Below are positions 11,875-26,889 of a stretch of 64,000 bases of DNA, in pieces; positions within the stretch are counted from its first letter, which is position 1, and each line of letters begins with the position of its first letter. A program made the translations under genes and the position numbers. Below the pieces are notes generated by a model. The model did not search any database and was not told where the DNA came from. It saw only the letters and a list, made by a program, of their open reading frames with translations. The stretch spans positions 1,674,001 through 1,738,000 of the forward strand of contig JAHBBC010000001.1 in NCBI GenBank assembly GCA_019915015.1, given 5' to 3'. Origin of the DNA: Auriscalpium vulgare. Its lineage: Eukaryota > Basidiomycota > Agaricomycetes > Russulales > Auriscalpiaceae.

Positions 11875-13298
11875 ATGCCGTGCAACATGCTCTGTTTGTT
11901 TTATATTGTAACTTCTTTGGCAACGCTTCTTCCGCTTGTCAAAGGCCACGGATTTGTCCATTTCGTGTCCAGCAATGGACAGAACTACACAGGATGGAAC
12001 CCTTTCTTGGACCCGTTAGCAGAATTTACTCTTTCTCGGGCTACATCTCAGCTGATGCATATATTCAGCTACGCAGATCCCGTTCCTTCCAGGGTCATCC
12101 GAAAGATACCGAGTGATGGTCCAGGTACGACCATCCTATCGATGCTCGGAGCCAATTTGTTCATTTCGCGTTCAGTATCCGACGTCTCTAATCCCGATAT
12201 CGCCTGCAATGAAGGAGGAGAGACGGGGACATCCTCACTTGCGTCTGCCTCCGCAGGAGCGCCAGTGACGTTCCAGTGGACATATGTGGGTTATCTGTCC
12301 CGACTGTTCCTTCGCGGACGTGTTGTCCTAATTTGTTGTCACAGTGGCCATCCGGTACCGCGCTCCTGTGATCACAACTTCTGGAGAGGCTCATTACTCT
12401 GCAGATCACCTTGGGCCCGTGTCTACGTATATGGCCTCATGCGACGGCGATTGCTCCGCGTTCAGCGCTCCTGGCGCAAAGTGGTTCAAGCTGGATGCCG
12501 AGGGCTACGACAATGGAGAGTTTGCTTCACAGAAGTTGATGGCGAGTAAGTTCCAGCCGATAATGAGCACCCCACTCCCCGTTCTCATGACGAATGGAGA
12601 TAACTTCCAATGGACGTCGACCATTCCCGCCACCCTGGCACCTGGGCAATACGTGAGTCGCATGATGTACATCCCACTTCCATGTGTTCTGAGGGCGTGA
12701 ATCTCCCGCATTTAGCTCATCCGCCATGAGATGTGATTCTCTCTCCCCATCCAACTTCGCCTGCCACTGACGATGTCCGTAGTATCGCCCTGCACTCTAC
12801 CGGTGATCCCCAGTACTACCCCAGCTGCACGTTCGTCTCCATTTTCCGGCGCCTTTGGCAGTTTCACTGACCTTCTGATGCAGACAGGTGAATGTCACCG
12901 GCGGCGGCTCAGGCGTACCGTCGGACGCGTCATTGGTTTCCATCCCGGGGCTGTATGACGGCGTCCAGTGGCCTGATATTTACAACAACTTCCAAGGTTT
13001 GACCCTTCCGGGCCCGCCTGTCGTCCAATTGAGCGACGGCTCCACGAACGACCCGGGGACCGCCTCGGCCCCACCTTCAAGTTCGAGCGCCTTCACCTCG
13101 AGCATAGGCTTGCCATACTCTGCATCACAAACGACGGTCTCTTCTGTCACGCCTCCGACCACGACGTTGGCTGCTTCTTCTGCCACGGCTCCGACCGCGA
13201 CGTCGTCGCCGACTTCGAGTTCGGGCCAATGCACTCTATCACGTAAACAACGCTCCTTCGACAAGCGCCATGAAGTGATCGGACGCACGCACCATTAG
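11875..13298 (+). CDS. Secreted AA9 lytic polysaccharide monooxygenase (GH61)
   Basis: Nine exons (11875..12014, 12069..12124, 12176..12285, 12345..12354, 12405..12545, 12600..12652, 12716..12732, 12783..12830, 12884..13298) join in frame to 329 residues. This copper enzyme oxidatively cleaves cellulose or related glucans outside the cell. A signal peptide of 24 residues ends just before His25, which becomes the N-terminal His of the copper histidine brace (HGFVHFVSSNGQ). The second brace His is His107 (WPSDHLGPV). Gln186 and Tyr188 in DPQYYPSC supply the Gln and axial Tyr positions. Other AA9 hallmarks include RVIRKIPSDGP, SNPDIACN and TLAPGQYLIRHEI. The catalytic domain is followed by a Ser/Thr/Pro-rich tail of about 90 residues with no CBM1 cellulose-binding module and a basic C-terminus. 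Exons of 10 and 17 nt are unusually short. The fold and brace are clear; regioselectivity cannot be read from sequence alone. Confidence 0.93.
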
Positions 13299-14147
13299 CG
13301 AGATGATACATACCCGTATGTCCCTTAATCGCATCCCGTACAACGGTTAACTTTGAACTCTGATAGCGGCTCGGATGATCCCACGGGACCTGGATACCTA
13401 ATTTTATGGAGCGTTGTGTTTCTGTCGTCGCCGCCTTGAAATGATGATCTTCATTTATTCTCGTATCTACTTAAAAACTGCACAATACACAATACACCAG
13501 GCTGCCTTTTGTCGTGTCATGGCTTCCTCCATAAGATGTCAACGTCTCGGAGGCCTCAGATGCCCACGTGTTGACCCATCTATTACAACGCTCCGACTTG
13601 TGTACGGAGTCCGGTACTAATGACACTAATCTGATGACCGACGACAAACAATATGTTCGAAAGAAGAGATCATTGAGATCCTAGCAAGGCAAGTCGGGCA
13701 TTTTGGCGGCATCCTCGTGCCCGCCTGATGACGCACCCTTGCATCGTGCTGGGACAGCACCGGACGTATCCAAAGCACGTTGTGATAGTATTACTACATC
13801 GCATGTCCGGTCCAGCGCAAGAGAGTCCACGCATAGGGTGTATCAAGAAACCGACGAGTATAGTAGAGTTCGGTAGTAGTGAAAGGCTATTCAAGAAGAG
13901 ATTAAACGGCATCATGAAGTTACATACGTACATAGGCTAAGAGTAAGTATAAAGTAAGCCCAAGCTGGTGACGGAACGCTGATAGATATTGTGGTGTCAG
14001 TATCCGAGGAATGATGACTTGGGATTAAAGTGGGGAAAGGGTATCATAATTACGCGTGGTATTCGAATAGATGAGGCAGGAAGCCAGTCTGGCGGCTCTG
14101 CCTCCGGCGCACTTGGCGCCTGAGATGACCGGGAGAAATAGCGATGA
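13299..14147. other. Convergent intergenic region between LPMO and homeobox gene
   Basis: This 849-bp region carries the 3' flanks of two converging genes. Several small frames exist without a domain, conserved start or splice signals. Nothing repetitive was noticed. Confidence 0.45.
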
Positions 14148-15563
14148 TCAGTAACGCCCACCGTACATCTGCCTGGCCCGAGGGTCCATCATAGGCGGCG
14201 ACGGGGAAGTACCGGCGCGAATGCCGTAGCCTGGGGGCGGCGAACGAGACGAGTAGGAAGATCCCGAAGGACCGGTCGTAGTAGTCGGGCTGAGTACAGA
14301 CGGGCTGCCTCGATACCCGCTAGCAGATGGGGAAGGCGCAGGAACCGGCACTGCGGGCACGGTCTGCGAGATCGATGACGTGTTTCCGCTTGGTGCGCCC
14401 GCCTGGCGACTGCCTTGTTTCATCGATTGGCGTTTGTTTTGGAACCTGTGCAATTCAGACACATTATCTCAATCAGCGAAATACAATAAAGGCGAACGGA
14501 GGACGGGCTCGCACCAGATCTGAACGCTACGCGCTGACATGTCCAATTCCTTCGCCAAGGCTGCGCGCTCCTCCGTGGACGGGAATGCGGTACGCTGGAA
14601 GGTGTTGTTCAATGCTTCCAGCTGACGTGCGTCGGCACGCTTGCGCTTCTTCTTGATCATGGGCTCATTCGGGTCCCCCGAGGGCTCATAGTCAACCGGT
14701 GACATGATAGGCGCAGCTCGCGCGTAGGGCAGCTGAGCGCTACCCCGGACGGGCATCGACCTTTCAACCGACGCATGGCCCATCATCGTCGGATGCTGCG
14801 GGTATTGATTGCCCATGACGGGAACGTTGGTCGAGACGACGCCGCGCTGCGGGGCGGGAGTACCGGAGTAGCCGACCGGCATGGTCTGGTACTGCTGGGG
14901 ATATGTGGCATGGGGATACGTCGCATGCGGAGAGCGGACGTCGCTGGCAGACATCATTTGGGCGTCGACGACCTGGGACGGGGGGTAGTACGGGGCGCCG
15001 GCTTGCCAACGTTCGTCGCGTCCGGCTTGCTGGGGCGGGACACTCAAGGGCGGGAGGCGACGGGGTTGGGCGTTCGTCGCCGGAGGTGTGCTGCGGGACG
15101 AGTAGTACGGCGTGCCATACCGTGTCTCGTGCACCTGCTGGTAGCCAGGGTAACCCGCCTGCTGGGGGTGCTGCTGCACGGGCGCCGCAGAGTCTGGAAC
15201 AAGACGCAACGATTTCAGACAAGAGCGCGCGGCAGAACAAGAGCGGGACCCACATGTGTTGCCATACTGCGCATTGTAGTTGGAGGCCTCGTAAGGCGTC
15301 TGAGATGGGCGCGAATGCTGGTAGTGGGCACCGTATGTCCCTGATACTGTTGATGTGTTCAGATTTGAGTCGTAAACGGTTGAAGCGACATTAATTGACA
15401 AACCTGCCGGGTCAGAAGTCGGAAAAGCTTCGGTGAGCGGTGGCAAGATAATGCGCCTACCCTGTGCTGTTAATGACGAACCGGCATGAGGATCCGCTGT
15501 CGGAGGACTCCTCCTCTGTACTCTTCCATAAGTATCGTAATAAAAGTCCTTTGTGTTTGACAT
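14148..15563 (-). CDS. Homeodomain transcription factor (non-TALE)
   Basis: Exons are complement(14148..14445), (14515..15193), (15254..15340) and (15404..15563); they join to 407 residues. The N-terminal 250 residues are Pro/Gln/Tyr/Ser-rich and probably a disordered activation or interaction region. A basic stretch (KKKRKRADARQLEALNNTF) opens a 60-residue homeodomain at about residues 262-321, ending with the recognition helix QIWFQNKRQ; Trp309, Phe310, Asn312 and Arg314 are the invariant WFxNxR residues. There is no three-residue loop insertion, so it is not a TALE (HD2-type) mating factor, and no HD1/HD2 partner lies beside it. A 69-nt intron splits the codon of the invariant Trp, a classical homeobox intron position. 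The C-terminus is Ser/Pro/Gly-rich. It should act in the nucleus; target genes are unknown. Its 5' side is shared with the NDR kinase gene in a divergent pair. Confidence 0.9.
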
Positions 15564-16593
15564 CGTAGCAATGCGCGCCCAATGAAGAAGAAGAAAAGAA
15601 GCAGAGAGTTAATTGAACGAGTGCGCCTGGGCCTATTAAGTAGTCGTGAACACGCGCGCGAGAAAGCTGTGAACGAGGCAATGTATGCTGAGTGAGAGAT
15701 GAAGTGCGGACTTGATCACCACGCGGCGGATGACTCGGGTGGGCAAGGGTTCGGCGCGCAGAGAGAAGTCAAATGCAGCGCCAGAGCGGGGTTGAACATG
15801 CAGGGAACGAGGAGTTGGGGCCGTGTCGAGGCGAGAGGATGGTGGTTGAGTTACGAGGGCAGTAAAGGCTCCGGGGCGCTCGAGCAGGGGACTTCCGTCA
15901 CCGTGCCATCGGGCTGAGATCGCGAAAGGCGATCAGCTCTCCAAACTATGGGACATTACAAGAAATGAAGAAGTATTGCGTTGGATCTCCGATTTGCACG
16001 CGGCATGTTGTTGTACCCAGCCGGTTCCTTGCGACGACTTCCATGCCCCATTCACGGAGCGCGGAGGTCCTCCTGGGTGCAGGCAAGGTGGGCAGTGCAG
16101 GGAGGCGGTCGTAAGCCGGACCAGATTATGGAAAGCGGTCGACTGTTGCGGGAGGCTTGCGAGAACCCCCCGCGAGGCAGGTCGATGCCGAAAAGCGCAA
16201 GGCCGCTTGGACGCCCAAGACCGGATGTGTCGATCGCGAGCGTCTGCTGGTCCTCGGTTCAGTTTTTCGAGCCAAAACACTAACTTGTTATGGGCATTTG
16301 CAAGAGAAGAGCGGCGAAGGAGGCAGAGGAAAACTTCTGGGGCAGACGCGAGGGGGGCGGACAAGAGGCACATCGATGGATGCCGAGGAAAACAATAATG
16401 ATGGCATTGTCGACACGAGAGACAGACGGCGACTCGCACGACGGCAGGGAGGCGAGGCTGGCTTGCGAGGACAAGCAGGAGGCGGCAGTGACCGACCTCC
16501 GGGCAACTGCCTCGTGAATCCCACGTGGGATGCCGTCAGTCGGCGCTGCCCGAGCAGCAGCACCTCAGCCCAGCCGCTCTCTGCCTCTCCACC
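15564..16593. promoter_or_regulatory. Divergent promoter region, homeobox gene / NDR kinase
   Basis: One kilobase separates the start codons of the two divergent genes. It holds no credible coding sequence and must contain both promoters. The kinase start is preceded by a good context (CACCATGG). Confidence 0.4.
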
Positions 16594-20195
<3,602 letters not shown>

Positions 20196-21523
20196 TCTCG
20201 ATCAGTTTCGTTTCGACCCGTTACGCCTCCCGATGATGATTCATGACGACCACTATACCACGTATGTCAGGTGCGGTCTATCTTATTTTTACTATTGTTG
20301 CGCGAATACTCGAGGGCGTACTTTCCCCCCTGATATTGTGTTTCTCTCTAACCAAACTCGCCGTGTATATGTTGTCCAATGTACGAACTTATCTGTGCAG
20401 ACGCCGCCTTTCTTGCCGAAAGCGGGCGCCTTCCTGCGGATGTAGAGGCGTGTTGTGGCGAAGTGGCAGTGCGCGCTACGGCTGCATAGCTGCATCGCAC
20501 GGTGAGATGGCGGCGCAGTCGCCCGCGAGTGCGCTGCGAGGCTGCCTCGTTGCGGGCTGTTTCATACCCAGCAATTTCAAACCGTTGCAACGAGGAGCTT
20601 GGAGATGCAGCGATCAGCGCAACAGGCCAATTGCACGGTGAGAAATCATTTCCCTTTCTCGCTAGTGGACCGCGACAGGTAACTAAGAGATCATCGGCTG
20701 CGCAGCTAACTTGTCAAGCTGGTGAACTGCGTAGTCTGCGATGTCCGCGCGTAAATGATCAGACACATGAAGGACCCGCAAAGTGGGGCATGTCTGACAC
20801 TTCTCCCATGGTGAGCCGCCCTGCCGGTGGGAGGGATTCTTGACATCGCGCGTTGCAGATGCATCAACACGCCTTCACCCCATCCTGCCTGAGGCGGGTA
20901 AGCAAGCGTTCGGTCGTTGGTAGAGCAAAGGCTAATGCTCACGAGGCGCGTGGATCGCGCGGACTGCTGCGCAGAATCGCGGACCGGCTTCGTGTGGCAG
21001 CGACAAAAGTCGCCCAAGGCAGTGTGCGGCACTTGCTTAGTGCGCAGTTCAAGCAACTGCACATCTATCGAGGACGAGCGTCTTGGGATGCTGGCAAAGC
21101 TGCCAGCATTGTCTCCCGATCTTGCAATAGCTCAGCTATGCCGGAGCTCCGGGAAGCGAACAAAATGACAGTATCAGGGCGCGGCGCGAGTGGCAGGGTC
21201 TCGACATCGGTGAGGCGGGGTGTGTCGAAGAACCGCCGTTTTTACCTCATAGCAGGTCTGGACTTTTGTATGATGAGCATGTGCAGTCGTCATTGAGGGA
21301 TATATATGCTCGGATTTGGCGTCGTGAGCACTTAAAAATGAAAAGATACTTGAGATAGGGTTAGATCTCCCGATGAACCACAGAACTGGGTTAGGCTTTC
21401 CGAATCTTTCGTCCTCAGGCAACCATCTGACGCCCGGACCCGCCCGTCCATTATTGTCGCATCCAGGAGCCCGAGTACTGTTGCCGGCCAACTCTGCACG
21501 GAGCTGACGACGCGTCTGCACTC
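20196..21523. other. Intergenic region between NDR kinase and MscS genes
   Basis: This 1.3-kb stretch has short Arg/Ser-rich frames on both strands but no start, domain or consistent intron pattern. It is probably the kinase 3' flank and the channel promoter. No repeat or RNA gene was recognised. Confidence 0.45.
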
Positions 21524-24500
21524 ATGCTTTCCCCACGGAGACCCAGTTATGACCCCGTACAACTGGAATCCCCTCCCGACGACAAAAACCCGTCGGCGCC
21601 TGGACATGACCGAGACTTTGACGACTACGAGAGAGCCGCCTCTCTCTCCTACTCGTCGCATGCTCCCATCAACTCCGGGACGCAGCCGTGGACCACTTAT
21701 CCACCTTCCGGCGCGTACAATCAAGCAGGAAAAGGTGTAACTTTTCCTCTTCCAGACAGTGAACAGGACAGCGGACGCGCAGGCCAGCGCCCTCATGCCA
21801 GCCCATACACACACAACCAGCCAGGCTCTGGACGTGGGTCCAGCTGGGACATTCTATCGGGCGTCAGGAAATTTGAGGAGAGCTATGATCAGTTCGACTC
21901 AAGGCATGCAACTCAGGACCATCTCGTATTTGCCGACGGAGACCTGCCGAAGACCAAGGTGAGTCGTGGACCTTCGTTGACTCGGTCTCTTTGCTCAGCT
22001 TCGACTCAGATTTCGCGCATATACAACTATCTGTTGAATGTATCTATCGTGACACGATGGATGTTATTCATTGTTCCAGTATTGGCCATTATATGGATTC
22101 CTGGCATCATCGGGCTGACTTCCGGCCGCCATGCAGAGGTCAGTCGCCACGTTCAGTTGTCTCTTTACTAGCTTCATCGTTGTTTAGATCTGGGGGGTGC
22201 GTTTGGTATGGTGGAGTGTATGGCTCAGTGTCGCTTGGGGCGGTGCGTTTCCTCCAGCACGCCAGTACCTGCCACATCTCATCTCTCTTGGTTCTTAGGC
22301 TGGTGGGGATGCCTCGCTGCGTCGTGGGTACCTGTCAGCATGCGATGTGAACGAGCGCTTAATTTTACACTAGAATGATGCTGCCTCGCATTATACGGGC
22401 CACAGTAGGCATTGTAGCGGTGGGAACGCGACGCTATATCGAATGGCTCGAGGCGCTGCACCGGTACGTGATTTTCACGCACTGGTGTGACACATATTCA
22501 TCTCTAACGCGCCCATATGCAGATATTTTGCGCTGACCGGGTGGACCTTAATAATTTGGATCGCGTGGAATCCATTGATTGATACCAGGCAAGACAAGAA
22601 CGCCAGTGAGAACAGCGTCAAAATAGTCGACCTGATTGGGAAATTGCTGTTCGGCTTCTTGCTTTGCGCCGCTGTCCTGCTCTTCGAGAAAATTTCGATT
22701 CAATGGATTGCTGGGAAATTTCATGAGAGGTCATACTCCGGTACGTCGCGGCGTGGCAGCCCTCTTCGCTTCCATACTCACCCGAATTGCCGCGCAGAGC
22801 GCATTGCCGATCAGAAGTTCGCGGTGAAGACTCTGACGACACTCTATCGGCACTCCAGTGAGATGCCCGGCCGCTCTGACACGCTCCACGATACGCGGGC
22901 AGCCAAACGGGCGACGCGAAGTCCGCGTCAGTTTGTGAAGCAAGCACTTAGGGGTGTCCGCTTTGCTGCCACGACCACTACGACGGCGCTGGGCAATGTG
23001 GCTTCGGAAATTACGGGAAGGTCGGAAGCACCGATGTCTCGCCTCTTTCTTCACGCTGATGCTGTTGCCACGATCTAGCTCTGTCCTACAGCCCAACTCC
23101 CCTCAGGCAATGGTCCAGACAGCTCTAGAGTCCGCCAACAAGACGAGACTGGTAGGCGCCAAGTGCCAAGCTTTGTGGCTGCCAGACTGACCTCGTCTGC
23201 AGCTCGCCCGTCGTCTGTTCTACTCTTTCCGCAAGCCCGGAAAGGAACATCTGACCGTCGACGATATTTCACGCTTCTTTCCCGCGGGAGATGACGCTGA
23301 GGCTGCCTTCGCCATTCTGGACAAGGATGGAAACGGCGACCTTACCCTCGAGGAAACCGAGCAAGCATGCCTGTAAGTGCTCCACCAAACTCACTCCACC
23401 TTGTGCTAACGGTAGGCTAGGGACTTTCACCGGGAGCAGTTGTCCATTGAGCACTCGATGCAAGATCTGGACAGTGCAGTCGGTCGTCTAGACAACATAC
23501 TGATGAGCGTTTATGTCATCGTCGCGGTATTAATTATGGCGGTCACATTGGTGCGCCTCTGCTGGAAAAACCCACAATGCGCTACTCATTAACTGAACTT
23601 CTGATCGTCTATAGGAAGCCCAACTAGCCTCTTTGATCACAGGAGCCGGCACGCTTATTCTCGGCCTTAGTTGGCTCATTGGTGGCAGCCTATCGGACGT
23701 CTTGAACAGTATCATTTTTCTCTTCATTCGACACCCCTTCGACGTCGGTGACCGGATAGACTTGGGCAAAGATAACGGCGGCACCTACACGGTGAAAGAG
23801 ATCAGGCTGCTCAGTTCAATCTTTTTAGACGGCCAAGGCACTTTGGTGCAGGCACCGAACACCGTTTTAAACGGTCTGGTGAGTGAAGACAGTACTGCAT
23901 GCAATCGTTGACGCTGATGGAGTGGGTCGCGCAGTTCATCAAGAACATTCGACGAAGCCCTCAGGTGCGCACTCTCGTCGGTACACCACAACACAACACT
24001 CGTGAACAAGAGGACTTTCCAACAGATGTCCGAGCCCTTCACGTTCGACGTTTCCTATGGAACAACCTTTGAACAAATTGAGCATCTAAGAAGCCTTATG
24101 CTGGCGTTCGTCGGCAGAGAGAGCCGAGACTATCAGCCGCTATTTGACGTGGCGGTTGTGGGTGCGTTCGACTTAATAACACCAGTTGCTTTGCGGGCCG
24201 AAACTGATGTGTATTCTCAGACATCCCGGATCAGGAGAAAATGACCCTCAAGGCGGATATTATGTACAAGAGCAACTGGCAGCAGGGCGCAATCAAAGGT
24301 AAGTACGGCCCGCCGTCGTCATTGCAAATATATCCAGATATGTAGCCGAACTGACTGCGTGTTTCAGCGAAACGACGCAACAAGTGGCTTTGCGCCCTTA
24401 AGATGTACCTGGCTGAGGCGAAGGTGTATGGTCCGGGTGGAAACCCTGACGCCGCACCGGCACCGAAACGCTACACATTAGTGCCCTGGGAACAGGTCAA

Positions 24501-24872
24501 AGCTGAGGAACCCAACCCGGCGCTGCCAATGCCTAGCGCTGAACCAGCTATGCCCGCTGGCGGTTGGAACCTTGCATCAGACAAGCGTGCGTGTGCTTCG
24601 CACAAGCACCCAACACGTTCCTGACATCTTGCAATTAGTGCCTACTTCAGAGGACATCTTTGGGGAGTCTTCTGAGGTACGTGCCTCGCTGTGGCGTTGA
24701 GTACGCTAACTGCGCTAACATCTCAACGAATTCACAGCTACGTATGGAATCCCCCCAGCAAATGGCTGGCGATGTCGGGGCGGGGGCGCGACATCGGATG
24801 CCGTCGGCCTCACTGATCGCGCCGCCTGCACAACCTTCAGCGGAAGAAATCGAGATGTCGCCGAGAATCTGA
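21524..24872 (+). CDS. MscS-type mechanosensitive ion channel with EF-hand (Msy1/Msy2-like)
   Basis: The gene has about a dozen short exons. The N-terminal 140 residues are polar and disordered, followed by several hydrophobic segments (for example WMLFIVPVLAIIWIPGIIGL and LIGKLLFGFLLCAAVLLFEK). A single clear EF-hand (DKDGNGDLTLEE) precedes a coiled region and the MscS pore and beta domain: the pore-lining helix is in LITGAGTLILGLSWLIGG and the conserved beta-domain entry reads IIFLFIRHPFDVGDRID. The tail is Pro/Glu-rich. Fungal homologues sit in the endoplasmic reticulum membrane and control calcium release during hypo-osmotic shock; the EF-hand suggests calcium feedback on gating. The start at 21524 gives a polar leader as in homologues. 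Identification is firm; the subcellular site is inferred from the family. Confidence 0.9.
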
Positions 24873-25018
24873 TGCCATTTTAAGGTGCCAGCCTGGTGGA
24901 CTGGAGGCTACGCTAATATTAAATATATTTCACGCCGGTCGTAATATTTACATGTAGTTGACGCTAGCGACAGTACTTGATTTTACCATATAAGAAGGCA
25001 TGAGCCGTACCCGCGAGT

Positions 25019-25050
25019 AGGGCCGTAGGGCCGCAGGGCCGCAGGGCCGC
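25019..25050. repeat. Short tandem repeat, 8-nt unit x4
   Basis: The unit agggccgc is repeated four times in a row (the first copy with T at the last base) in the 235-bp convergent gap between the MscS and RPB3 genes. It lies outside coding sequence. Confidence 0.85.
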
Positions 25051-25107
25051 ATGCACTATTGCGCAAAAAATGCATATCAGCGGCGTAGTACATTATGCGC
25101 GAAAATT

Positions 25108-26646
25108 TTAGACGTTCCAGCCACCAGACTGCGGCTGAGGGCTCGCCCATCCTGGGTTCTGAGGCGTACCCGACCAGCCACCAGCTGCACCTGCGCCTGC
25201 ACCTGCACCTGCCGCCCCGCCCGTAGGACTACCCCACGCTGCCGTAGCGCCGCCCCACGCAGTCGTCCCACCACCTGCTGAGCCCGGGCTGCCACTCCAC
25301 GCAGCCGTTGCACCGCCGGCAGCCGGTCCCCACGTTGAGCCTGATCCGCTCGCACCTGGCCAACCGCCGGTCGGCTGGGCGCCCCAAGATGTGTTAGCAG
25401 TCGCAGCGCCGTTAGTTTGGGCGGCAAGCTGGTCGCCGCCGCCGGAGAATCCGTCAGCGTCTGGCGGCTGCGTCTTCAGCCCAAGAATCAAATTCGCCAA
25501 TTTCGTCTGCAGCTCGGCAAGGCCCTGGAATGTCGACGGAGGTGAAATTGCGATGGCAATTACAAGAAGCCTAGCAGGCGTACCTTTTGCACGACCTCTT
25601 GCGGTCCGAGGCTACCATCGGTCTCCACTTCAAAGTAGAATTTGTTGGGCTTTGCGTTGTAATCAAACGGCTCGTCGTCCCGAGGCGCCTCCTCCTCCTC
25701 CGCGTTCGTGCTGAGAGGCCATTCCTTCTTGATATCCGTCTCATACCAGTAGGTTGTGTGCCGAAGGCGGTTGTGCGGATCGTATTCAAAGGAAACGGCT
25801 GAACAGGGCGACCACTTTGCGTGCTCTTTCGAAATGCCCTGCGTACCGGGAGTTGGTAATGACGCATGTCAGTGGAGGAGACAGAGCTCACCTTCTTGGC
25901 TATGCATCGCAAGCGGATTTCTTGGCCTTTCCGGATCTTGCAGATAAGTACCGGAGGAACTGACGGATCGTCTGCAGACACAGCAGGCAGGGTCAGAGCT
26001 CGTGATGAAGCGCCGCAGCCGACATTAACGCACTTTTGCCCACAGGAAACCCGAAGTCCTCCGTCCGTTTTTGTATCTCCTCGCCGTCTTCTGCATCCTC
26101 CTTCCAGTTTCCGTGCCTGACAAACTCCAGATGATCGCTTGTGATGTCCATGGTCCGGCCATCATTGCATGCGACGTTTAAAGACAGCTCTATTGAGCAG
26201 TTTTGACAGGAGGACAAACAGGTACAGTCCTAGACGGACAAGTGAGCATCTAGACCAGGACAGTATGAAAGAAAGACGCACCCGTTGGTACCTAATGGCT
26301 TCGTCGCAGTTGGTGCTGACTAGGGGGATCATGCCCAGCCGGTGTGCTATGAACTCATCCGGAAGCACGGAGGTGTTGGTTTCGACCTCAACCATGTCGA
26401 TGGCTGCCATGTATTGAGCACCTCCACGCATCCTGCGTCTCTCATGTGCTACGCACCGACTGTCGGAATGTCGGCCATCATTACTCTCCTGAACGAGTTC
26501 GCAAACCTAGGAGAGCACGGCTGTGAGACGGATAATGAAGGTCTGGGAATTCTCGTGGCGCACGCGAGATCAACATTCTCGAGGACAAAGTTGACGCGGT
26601 CCTTCTTGAGGTCTCGTATGCGGACGATGGGTTCTACGGATTGCAT
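25108..26646 (-). CDS. RPB3: RNA polymerase II subunit RPB3 with WG/GW-rich C-terminal extension
   Basis: RPB3 pairs with RPB11 to form the alpha-like dimer that nucleates Pol II assembly in the nucleus. The start at 26646 yields [20 protein letters not shown], matching the family N-terminus; an in-frame ATG 27 codons earlier gives a non-homologous basic extension. Downstream come the alpha-type dimerisation residues ([15 protein letters not shown]), the conserved block [13 protein letters not shown], the zinc-binding [10 protein letters not shown] (CxCx3CxxC) and the C-terminal dimerisation region ending [11 protein letters not shown]. The gene has several short introns. Unusually, about 120 further residues follow in the same exon as the conserved core; they are almost only Gly, Ala, Ser, Thr, Pro and Trp, with nine Trp, eight of them in WG or GW pairs (SWGAQ, GGWPG, STWGP, TAWGG, AAWGS, GGWSG, PGWAS, GGWNV). 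The core assignment is secure; the tail's role is unknown. Confidence 0.95.
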
Positions 26647-26816
26647 GGTATCAAAGTCAAGTGGAAGATTGCGAAGACGCGGCGGACGCGCGTAGTCTCG
26701 TCTCCGTGACCTCCTGCCACGCGTCACGTAATTCGTAGACGGTCACGCTACGCGTCGTTCACACGAGGCACGGATGCAGAACAAAATCGTATTGAAGAAA
26801 AATTCATGATACAGGC

Positions 26817-26864
26817 ATGCACAAAGGATACAACACGTTGATGCACAAAGGATACAACACGTTT
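26817..26864. repeat. Perfect-to-near-perfect 24-bp tandem duplication
   Basis: Two adjacent 24-nt copies beginning atgcacaaaggatacaac differ only in the last base. They lie in the 243-bp gap between the RPB3 start codon and the P450 stop codon, so they sit both in the RPB3 upstream region and in the P450 3' flank. Confidence 0.9.
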
Positions 26865-26889
26865 AATACACCTATGAGACAGCGATGAT

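Noticed and set aside
12286..12549. Frameshift or pseudogene in the AA9 gene
   Set aside because: The apparent break is explained by a 10-nt exon and two short introns that restore the WPSDHLGPV block and keep the frame to the stop.
14148..15563. Homeobox gene as a mating-type (HD1/HD2) locus
   Set aside because: The homeodomain has no TALE loop insertion, there is a single gene rather than a divergent HD1/HD2 pair, and no mip or beta-fg gene flanks it.
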